This document shows, piece after piece, positions 1 through 5,622 of a DNA stretch of 10,944 nucleotides; the first letter of the stretch is position 1; the number at the start of each line of letters is the position of its first letter. This DNA comes from JASBZA01 sp964392065 (GTDB taxonomy: Bacteria > Bacillota > Clostridia > Saccharofermentanales > Fastidiosipilaceae), in the NCBI GenBank assembly GCA_964392065.1, contig CAYMOG010000041.1, positions 1 to 10,944 of the forward strand, written 5' to 3'. The translations under genes were made by a program, and so were the position numbers. Below the pieces are notes generated by a model, which saw only the letters and a program-made list of their open reading frames with translations, did no database searches and was not told where the DNA came from.

Positions 1-368
1 CTGAACCAACAACTACAACTACAGCTGAACCTACGACTACTACAGAACCTACAACGGCTACTGAGCCTACAACCACAGCTGAACCAACATCTTCTACTGA
101 ACCTGAAGAGACCACCTCAGTTGTGACCGAGAGTAATTCGACGATAGAAACTGTGCAGACATCTTCTTATATTGAAGAGACTACTTTATCCGAAAGTTCA
201 GAAGTATCGGATAGCAGTGATACACCTGTAGAGACCAGTACTTCAGGGGAGGATGTACCAGCAACCGGTGCAGAGGAATCGCATTTAGGTATGGGAATCC
301 TATTAATTACAATTGGCATTATGCTCAGTGTAGGCATGTTACGGATCCAAAAGCAAGAAGACATGTAA
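1..368 (+). CDS. C-terminal end of a cell-wall-anchored surface protein with EPTTT repeats (5' end outside window)
   Basis: The reading frame is open from base 3 to the TAA at 366-368, so this is the last ~121 residues of a longer protein. It starts with Thr-rich units that each begin Glu-Pro (EPTTTTTA, EPTTTT, EPTTAT, EPTTTA, EPTSST, EPEETT), then a Ser/Thr/Glu-rich stretch. Such low-complexity regions are typical wall-spanning stalks. The C-terminus has the three-part sortase layout: VPATG (255-269), a hydrophobic segment of about 20 residues starting near LGMGILL, and a short tail RIQKQEDM. VPATG is a variant of LPXTG with Val in the first position. The tail has only one Arg and one Lys followed by Glu and Asp, so it is less basic than usual. 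An ATG at 123 lies inside the frame, but the repeats upstream are in the same frame, so it is not the true start. The function of the missing N-terminal part cannot be seen. The next gene is beyond a terminator, so it is a separate transcription unit. Confidence 0.85.
   Translation, partial: EPTTTTTAEPTTTTEPTTATEPTTTAEPTSSTEPEETTSVVTESNSTIETVQTSSYIEETTLSESSEVSDSSDTPVETSTSGEDVPATGAEESHLGMGILLITIGIMLSVGMLRIQKQEDM
3..116 (+). repeat. Degenerate 18-bp in-frame repeat coding for EPTTxx hexapeptides
   Basis: Glu-Pro codon pairs recur at 27, 45, 63, 81 and 99, exactly 18 bp apart. The first unit at 3 is 24 bp. The units vary at third codon positions (gaa/gag, cca/cct, aca/act/acg/acc), so the array is an established coding repeat, not a recent perfect duplication. 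It probably continues to the left of the window. Such arrays often change in copy number between strains. Confidence 0.8.
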
Positions 369-392
369 GCGTAAAATTATATACAAAACTTA

Positions 393-426
393 AAGGAAGA
401 GTCTCTGTGAAGAGATTCTTCTTTTT
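393..426 (+). terminator. Intrinsic terminator of the surface-protein gene
   Basis: GAAGAGTCTCT (396-406) pairs with AGAGATTCTTC (411-421) around a 4-base GTGA loop. The pairing has a single G-U wobble. The following T run (422-426) completes a factor-independent terminator, and flanking A and T bases can lengthen the stem. It lies 25 bases after the stop codon and separates the surface-protein gene from the ATPase operon. Confidence 0.85.
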
Positions 427-517
427 GTTGTAAAAATATCGAAGCTAGTCTTCGCAATTTAACCAATTTCTTAGGATAATGTTTGGAAGGCTAATGCTGA
501 GGAATATCAAAATTTCG

Positions 518-548
518 TTACATGAGGGAAAGCTCGGTATGTTAATAT
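518..548 (+). promoter_or_regulatory. Weak candidate promoter for the V-ATPase operon
   Basis: The 167 bases between terminator and first ATPase gene (427-593) must hold the operon promoter unless transcription reads through. The best match I see is TTACAT (518-523), a 19-base spacer and TAATAT (543-548). TG one base before the -10 (540-541) resembles an extended -10 element. A rival pairing is TTCGCA (451-456) with GATAAT (475-480). Neither is close to consensus, so this is only a candidate. A small hairpin (CGAAG 440-444 with CTTCG 450-454) is the only other structure seen here. Confidence 0.25.
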
Positions 549-580
549 TAGTAAAGTGTAAAAATAACGAAGTACAATTG

Positions 581-588
581 AAGGAGGG
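581..588 (+). promoter_or_regulatory. Strong Shine-Dalgarno site of the first ATPase gene
   Basis: AAGGAGGG lies 5-6 bases before the ATG at 594. It is close to the perfect anti-16S match and fixes the start of ntpF. Confidence 0.8.
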
Positions 589-593
589 ACATT

Positions 594-887
594 ATGAATA
601 GCAAACTCATTGACCTCATTGAAGAATTAGATGTCATGCAAAAAACACGTGTTTCTGAAGCAAGGGAAGAAGCTAGCCAAATTGTGGAAGATGCAAAAGC
701 AGAAGCAAGAGAGATTTTGCGTGTTGCACTAAGTGGTGAAAATGTAGATTCTTCTGCACAAGACACCTATAATCTAGAAGATATAGACGATTTACCAGAG
801 AAACACTCTATAGAACAAAAGCAAATTGTTTCGGACGAGAGAAAAGAAGCAGCGATTCTTGCAATACTAGAAGCGATTGAGAGGTAG
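594..887 (+). CDS. ntpF: V-type ATPase peripheral stalk subunit (NtpF / subunit G-H equivalent)
   Basis: This 97-residue hydrophilic protein is predicted to pair with subunit E in the peripheral stalk, which holds the A/B head still against the rotor. The call rests on position as first gene of an F-I-K-E-C-G-A-B-D operon and on the N-terminal helix (residues 1-46). That helix is rich in Glu, Ala, Lys and Arg and contains the AREEAxxIVEDAKAEA pattern typical of the family. Residues 47-68 (around NVDSSAQDTYNLEDIDDLPE) break the coiled coil with an acidic, Pro-containing segment. A second short helix follows from about residue 70 to the end. Most family members are about 100-120 residues and more continuously helical, so the break is odd. 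The primary sequence is weakly conserved in this family, so identification leans on context. Its stop codon is 3 bases before the next start, indicating translational coupling. Confidence 0.75.
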   Translation: MNSKLIDLIEELDVMQKTRVSEAREEASQIVEDAKAEAREILRVALSGENVDSSAQDTYNLEDIDDLPEKHSIEQKQIVSDERKEAAILAILEAIER

Positions 888-890
888 TTT

Positions 891-2987
891 ATGGCAATTA
901 CAGCAATGAAAAAACTTTCTGTTGTTCTAGCCAAACAAGATCGCCTATCCGTCTTGAATTATTTGCAAGAGACGGGTGTAACGGTTATTGATGAGAATAA
1001 AGATCTCGCACATCAACTTGAATTAAGAGGTTTACTAGCAGAGTATCAAGAAGATAGACGTTCACTCCAGGATAAGGAAGTGTACGCCGGCCGCATGTCT
1101 AGAATAAGAAAACCTCTAGAAGATTATAATAGTATAGACTTTTCAGTAACGGCGATTGAAGATCTCATTCAGACTTCTATTACATGGCAAAACAGAATTA
1201 AAAGCGCCTTAAGTACTTTACGAGAATATTCCACAGAGAAAAAACCATTATTCTCCCAGAAACGCAAACGCACCCTCGATGAACGCTATATGGAAGAAGA
1301 AACCCAAATTCAGCTTCTTGCCCAAATCGAAGAGCTTGAACGCGTGAAAAATCTAGAGCGTGAAATCCAACAAGATTTAGCGGCAGAAATTAGCCATCGC
1401 AATGCTCTAGAAGATTGGAAGGATCTAAACCTTCCAACGGAAATTTCCAATGGTAAGTTTCAATCAGAATCCGGTTACTTCTTAAGTGAGGAGTCCTATC
1501 TTGATTTCGTAAAACAGGTGGAAGAAACCGATGTGCCTCTTGTCTCGGAAGTTTATTTTCAACGAGAAGATTTCTTGGCCGTTTTAATGGCTTGGCCACA
1601 TGATTTTGAACAAGACGCAAGGAAGCTCATTCAAGCTTCGGATAAGCAGAGTTTTTTAAGTAGTAATGCATTAGAAAAAGATGGAAACTTCCGCCAATCC
1701 TATGAGGATAGTGTACGTAAAATAGAAACTCTAGAGAAGCAATTAGAAACCACGAAGACGAGTTATCTAGAGCTTAAAGAGTATATTCCTGAGTTTGAAT
1801 TTCTCCATGATGTTATAGAGGCAGATAAGTCGAAACTCGAAGCATTGTTAGCATTAAATAATAGTGATTATGTTTCCGTTCTTTCAGGTTATATTCCTGA
1901 GAAAAATGCAAGTCAAGTAGCAGAAGTTTTGGCCACGCGATTCAATTCTTATGTTTTACTAGAAGAACCTGTGGAAGAAGAAGACTTGCCACCTACTTTA
2001 CTCGAGAACCGTAGTTTATTTTCTCCTATTGAATCGACAATAGAAACCTTTAGTAGTCCACATTATTTTGCTGACTTAGATCCTTCATGGATCATGATGA
2101 TTACGTATGGTTTCTTCTTCGGCTCCATGCTAAGTGACGTAGGTTATGGCGGACTTCTTGCCATTGGATGTGCTTTGGGTATATGGAAATTCAATGCCCA
2201 GGGTAATATGCGGAATATGCTTAAGGTCTTCATGACGGGTGGTATCTTTGCAGTATTCTTCGGGATATTATATGGCAGCTTATTTGGTGGCATGTTTGGC
2301 ACATTGACCAATGGCACTTTTGATTTGCCTGTTGTCTGGTTTAACCCCATGGATGATCCCATCAATTTAATGATTTGGTCTATGGTATTTGGTGCGGTAC
2401 ACTTGTTTATTAGTATGGGATTGGATATCAAGAATAAAATTCGACGGGGAAATTGGTATGATGCGGCCTTCTCGGTTGCACCCTGGTACCTCATCATCAT
2501 AGGTTTAGGACTCATGCTCATCGGTGTGCGTTTGGGGATGTACCTAGCAATCGGCGGTGTTGCCGTTATTATTCTGATGAGAAGTAAAGAGAGGAATCCC
2601 ATCAAGCGTATCTTCGGAGGGCTTGGAGGATTGATGGATGTAACGGCTTGGTTGTCGGACTTACTCTCTTATACACGTATTCTAGCGTTAACACTGGCAA
2701 CAAGTGTTATCGCCATGGTTGTTAATTTAATGGCAGGTATGATTGGTACCGGTGGTGTGCAGATAATATTTACAATATTGGTTCTAATTGCAGGGCACGC
2801 ATTAAATCTGGCGCTATCGACATTAAGTGCATACGTACATGCTACAAGACTTCATTATGTAGAGTTCTTTGGCAAGTTTTATGAGGGTGGAGGAAGACCT
2901 TATGCCCCCTTACGTATGGAAGGACAATACACACAAGTTGTAAACGAAAATCCGTTATCTCCTCTTACCGATAAGGCGAGAGAATAA
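891..2987 (+). CDS. ntpI: V-type ATPase membrane stator subunit I (subunit a homologue)
   Basis: This protein of 698 residues forms the fixed membrane part of the pump, with the half-channels that pass ions to and from the proteolipid ring. Residues 1 to about 395 are a hydrophilic, coiled-coil-rich cytoplasmic domain that binds the peripheral stalks. From about residue 400 there are seven or eight membrane helices. Family hallmarks include the GSMLSDVGYGG segment after the first helix, FGILYGSLFGGMFG, and LLSYTRILAL, which carries the essential arginine (R596) that faces the proteolipid carboxylate. The C-terminal motif HATRLHYVEFFGKFYEGGGRPYAP is also typical. The protein is somewhat longer than many bacterial I subunits (about 640-665). 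The ATG at 891 is 3 bases after the ntpF stop, and its ribosome site (GAGAGG, 879-884) lies inside the end of ntpF. Confidence 0.97.
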   Translation: MAITAMKKLSVVLAKQDRLSVLNYLQETGVTVIDENKDLAHQLELRGLLAEYQEDRRSLQDKEVYAGRMSRIRKPLEDYNSIDFSVTAIEDLIQTSITWQNRIKSALSTLREYSTEKKPLFSQKRKRTLDERYMEEETQIQLLAQIEELERVKNLEREIQQDLAAEISHRNALEDWKDLNLPTEISNGKFQSESGYFLSEESYLDFVKQVEETDVPLVSEVYFQREDFLAVLMAWPHDFEQDARKLIQASDKQSFLSSNALEKDGNFRQSYEDSVRKIETLEKQLETTKTSYLELKEYIPEFEFLHDVIEADKSKLEALLALNNSDYVSVLSGYIPEKNASQVAEVLATRFNSYVLLEEPVEEEDLPPTLLENRSLFSPIESTIETFSSPHYFADLDPSWIMMITYGFFFGSMLSDVGYGGLLAIGCALGIWKFNAQGNMRNMLKVFMTGGIFAVFFGILYGSLFGGMFGTLTNGTFDLPVVWFNPMDDPINLMIWSMVFGAVHLFISMGLDIKNKIRRGNWYDAAFSVAPWYLIIIGLGLMLIGVRLGMYLAIGGVAVIILMRSKERNPIKRIFGGLGGLMDVTAWLSDLLSYTRILALTLATSVIAMVVNLMAGMIGTGGVQIIFTILVLIAGHALNLALSTLSAYVHATRLHYVEFFGKFYEGGGRPYAPLRMEGQYTQVVNENPLSPLTDKARE

Positions 2988-3007
2988 TAATAGAAAAGAA
3001 CAATTTT

Positions 3008-3013
3008 AGGAGG
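3008..3013 (+). promoter_or_regulatory. Strong Shine-Dalgarno site of the proteolipid gene
   Basis: AGGAGG precedes the ATG at 3018 in a 30-base gap, the largest inside the ATPase operon between 594 and 9516. A strong, independent ribosome site fits the need for many K copies per complex; that link is inference. Confidence 0.7.
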
Positions 3014-3017
3014 ACAT

Positions 3018-3506
3018 ATGATTCAGGAATTTATTAACGGGAATGCATTAGCATTGTTAGGCGGTGCATTAGCAGCAATTGTAGCAGGTTTAGGTTCTGC
3101 CAAAGCAGTACGCATTGTAGGATCTACTGCAGCAGGCATCATGAATGAGAAACCAGAACTCTTCGGACAAATGGTTATCCTTCAGGCTCTACCAGGTACA
3201 CAGGGTATCTATGGCTTACTTGTGTGGTTCTTCGTAATGAACTTTGCCGGTTTCTTCGGTGGAACAGCAAATCTTAGTATTACACAAGGTTTCTTGTACT
3301 TCTTGGCATGTATGCCTATGGCGATTGTTGGATATGTTTCCGCCGTTCATCAGGCAAAAGTAGCCAGTGATGGTGCCATAATGGTTTCTAAGAATCCAGG
3401 TGAGCAGGCCAAAGCGATTATCTTGTCCGCTATGGTTGAGACGTATGCCATTTTCGCACTTCTGGCTTCCGTACTATCCATCATCATGATTTCTGGCTTA
3501 GCATAA
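3018..3506 (+). CDS. ntpK: V-type Na+-ATPase proteolipid subunit K (subunit c, four-helix type)
   Basis: This is the rotor-ring subunit that carries ions across the membrane. At 162 residues it is a duplicated two-hairpin proteolipid with four membrane helices. The first half has LPGTQGIYG (58-66) and no carboxylate. The second half has MVETYAI, with E141 as the ion-binding acid. Aligned by eye with E. hirae NtpK, all five Na+ ligands are present: L58, T61, Q62, Q112 and E141 correspond to L61, T64, Q65, Q110 and E139. One carboxylate per four helices lowers the ion-to-ATP ratio and suits ATP-driven pumping. R32 in GSAKAVRIVG sits where related proteins that I recall have a small residue. It follows a strong ribosome site and precedes ntpE by 18 bases. 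Confidence 0.97.
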   Translation: MIQEFINGNALALLGGALAAIVAGLGSAKAVRIVGSTAAGIMNEKPELFGQMVILQALPGTQGIYGLLVWFFVMNFAGFFGGTANLSITQGFLYFLACMPMAIVGYVSAVHQAKVASDGAIMVSKNPGEQAKAIILSAMVETYAIFALLASVLSIIMISGLA

Positions 3507-3524
3507 GCGAGAAGAGGATTATTT

Positions 3525-4115
3525 ATGCAGGGAACAGACAGGTTGCGTAAACATATTGAGGAAGAATCCGAGAAGCAAGTGCATCAGATTCTGACTAACG
3601 CAAATCAAGAGAGAGAGTCCATTCTAGCGGATGCTAAGCGAGAAGCCGATAGCATACGTAAGGATCAAGCCGCTCGTCAAGCGAAAAAAGCAGAAGTCCA
3701 GAAACGACAAGAAGATGCTATGCGAAACCTCGCAAAGAGGCGTGCTAAGCTACAAGTTCAACAAGGCCTGTTGGAAGACACTCTAGTTGAAGTAGGCAAG
3801 CGTTTAGATGGCTTCGATTCGGAACGCCGACGTGCTTTATATACGCATTGGTTAGAGTCTTTAAATACGAGCACGCAGACTGAAATCGAAATATCCAGTA
3901 AGGATAAAACCTGGCTCCTACCTGTTTTAGAGGAGAACTATCCTCATTTGAAGATTACAGAACAGGAAGGATCGTTTTCGGGAGGCTTTATTATTAGGCA
4001 GGGCAGGGCGTTTCAGGACTATCGTTTTAAGAGTCTTCTGGAGCAAAATAGATTACACTATTTTGAAATTGCTGCTGGTATTCTTTTCGAGGATGAAACC
4101 GAGCAGGGAGGCTAA
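3525..4115 (+). CDS. ntpE: V-type ATPase peripheral stalk subunit E
   Basis: This protein of 196 residues has the expected size and two-part build of subunit E. Residues 1 to about 100 form a long, highly charged helix (EEESEKQVHQILTNANQERE and onwards) that should coil with the NtpF product to make the peripheral stalk. Residues 105-196 form the globular domain that caps the A/B head. GGFII (153-157) followed by FQDYRFKSLLEQNR matches the conserved C-terminal pattern of the family. There are no membrane segments or signal peptide. The start ATG at 3525 has an AGAGGA ribosome site. The gene lies between K and C, the usual place in ntp operons. Confidence 0.92.
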   Translation: MQGTDRLRKHIEEESEKQVHQILTNANQERESILADAKREADSIRKDQAARQAKKAEVQKRQEDAMRNLAKRRAKLQVQQGLLEDTLVEVGKRLDGFDSERRRALYTHWLESLNTSTQTEIEISSKDKTWLLPVLEENYPHLKITEQEGSFSGGFIIRQGRAFQDYRFKSLLEQNRLHYFEIAAGILFEDETEQGG

Positions 4116-4120
4116 GTGAT

Positions 4121-5275
4121 ATGTCTAGAGCAAAAGAACACAAATTATTTGAGCCTACAACGCTTCCAATGGATCTAGATTTTGCAGCCGAAATTGGTAG
4201 ACTGCGTGTATTAGAAGATGATTTTTTAAAAGCTGAGGATTTACAGCGTTTAGCAAGTTCATCAACCAGTTTCCATGAACGTGCGGATATACTAGAAAAA
4301 GCCGGATATACCGGAGAAGGTAGTCTAGAGGAACGTGTCCTAAGACATAGAGACCAAGAAGACCTCTTATTAAGAGAGTTTTCAAGGGATAGTGATCTAG
4401 ATTTGTTTTTACTTCTGGACTTGGATTACCATAATCTGAAGGCCATCATTCGATACCTACAACTAGAATTGAGAAATCTCCAGGAGAAGACAGAAGGCCT
4501 ACAAATTATTGAGAAGGAAGCGGAACAAGCGCAAGGTGATGTACCGAAAACTCTAGACGAAATGCTGAGGAAGACGGCTCCTACGCCAATTCCCCATTTG
4601 TTTGACACCGTTATTCGTATCATGCGAGGAATCTCAGAAACGGAAGATAACATACCATATAACATGAGGCCTCAGTTCTATAAATATATTAAGTCCGTAG
4701 TGGCCAAAGCTTCCGACGGCTCAGACTTATCGGCAGCAGACTGGCTGGCCGATCAGCTGTATTTCGAAGAATTAAAACAAATAGGAGAAGAAAAGTCTTT
4801 TCGTAAAATGAAAGATTTTACGGATGCCTATAGGATAATGTTGGCAGAGCACGCAAATTTCGAGATTTTCTTACGCATGAAACGCGCAGGGAAGAGTAGA
4901 GAGTTTTTCAAACGTGCGTTTGTTCCCCATGGAACGACGCAGTTGGAGGCATTTCTAGAGGCTTATGATGATGTGGAAAAAAGTCGTGCGTTGTTCGCTG
5001 ATTCGCCAATTTCAGAAGGGTTTCCAACGTTTCCTGATTATAATTCTAGCGAAGATGTGGCGGTCTTTGGCAAAAATAAAGACAAACTCTATAGCAAAGT
5101 TATCGCTAGAGGCAAGATGGAAAACCAGCATGCCTGGGCCATCGCTGCGTTCTGGCTGGCGAAGAAATTAGAACAGAAAAATATAAGGATTATTTTACAA
5201 GCGGTCAGTAGAAATATGGATACAGAAGAAATTCTAGCTATGCTACGTCCGACCTACAAGGAGGCTAGTTTATGA
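4121..5275 (+). CDS. ntpC: V-type ATPase subunit C (subunit d equivalent)
   Basis: This soluble protein of 384 residues is predicted to be the funnel-shaped connector between the central rotor axle (D and G products) and the K ring. It is mostly helical, with repeated acidic/Leu-rich segments such as LFLLLDLDYHNLKAIIRYL, a region I recognise as typical of the family. Its C-terminal part contains SKVIARGKMENQHAWAIAAF, followed by NIRIILQAVSR. Length fits the roughly 340-385 residues of the family. There is no catalytic motif to test, so identification depends on overall pattern and position. The ATG at 4121 has a GGGAGG site (4106-4111) inside the end of ntpE. The stop overlaps the next start as ATGA (5272-5275), a classic translational coupling. 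Confidence 0.9.
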   Translation: MSRAKEHKLFEPTTLPMDLDFAAEIGRLRVLEDDFLKAEDLQRLASSSTSFHERADILEKAGYTGEGSLEERVLRHRDQEDLLLREFSRDSDLDLFLLLDLDYHNLKAIIRYLQLELRNLQEKTEGLQIIEKEAEQAQGDVPKTLDEMLRKTAPTPIPHLFDTVIRIMRGISETEDNIPYNMRPQFYKYIKSVVAKASDGSDLSAADWLADQLYFEELKQIGEEKSFRKMKDFTDAYRIMLAEHANFEIFLRMKRAGKSREFFKRAFVPHGTTQLEAFLEAYDDVEKSRALFADSPISEGFPTFPDYNSSEDVAVFGKNKDKLYSKVIARGKMENQHAWAIAAFWLAKKLEQKNIRIILQAVSRNMDTEEILAMLRPTYKEASL

Positions 5276-5622
5276 AATATGAAGTAGCTGTTTTGGGTGA
5301 CAGAGCGAGTGTCATCGCGTTTAGAGGTTTCGGTTTTACAGTGGTTACTGTAGAGGAAGGTAAGCATGCAGAACGCGAATTGTACCGTTTGATTGATAGT
5401 AAGAAGTTTGCCATTATTTACATAACGGAGCCAATGGCAAAAGCGTGCGAGAAAGTCCTTAAACGCTACCAAGATGAGGTCTTACCGGCCATCATCCCAA
5501 TCCCAGCATCTTATGATTCTGGCTCTTATGCCAAAGAAAACCTCCAACGTTCTGTGCTAAGAGCCGTTGGATTCGATGTCTTGGGGAATACAAATAATGA
5601 GAGTGGAGAGAGAAATGAGTGA
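5272..5622 (+). CDS. ntpG: V-type ATPase central-axle subunit F (NtpG)
   Basis: This small soluble protein of 116 residues binds subunit D to form the rotating central axle and modulates ATP hydrolysis. Family features are the N-terminal beta strand and Gly-Asp turn (EVAVLGDRASVIAFRGFGF), the strand FAIIYITEPMA (about residues 46-56) and the PAIIPIPAS segment (72-80), as in a Rossmann-like fold. The last dozen residues are polar and probably an extension beyond the folded domain. That extension also contains the ribosome site of ntpA. Start choice is firm: AAGGAGG (5258-5264) is 7 bases before the ATG, which overlaps the ntpC stop by 4 bases. The stop overlaps the ntpA start by 8 bases. Confidence 0.93.
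   Translation: MKYEVAVLGDRASVIAFRGFGFTVVTVEEGKHAERELYRLIDSKKFAIIYITEPMAKACEKVLKRYQDEVLPAIIPIPASYDSGSYAKENLQRSVLRAVGFDVLGNTNNESGERNE
5605..5610 (+). promoter_or_regulatory. Ribosome site that decides the ntpA start
   Basis: GGAGAG, within the end of ntpG, is 4 bases before the ATG at 5615. It supports that ATG over in-frame upstream codons (ATG at 5597, TTG at 5567), which would give N-terminal extensions unlike the family. Confidence 0.6.

Noticed and set aside
3..116. CRISPR-like or intergenic tandem repeat
   Set aside because: Units are 18 bp, degenerate mainly at third codon positions, have no spacers and are translated in one open frame, so this is a protein repeat.
2144..2605. Minus-strand open frame of 153 codons opposite ntpI
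   Set aside because: It lies wholly inside the conserved membrane domain of ntpI, has no ribosome site and matches no family; its length follows from the codon pattern of the + strand gene.
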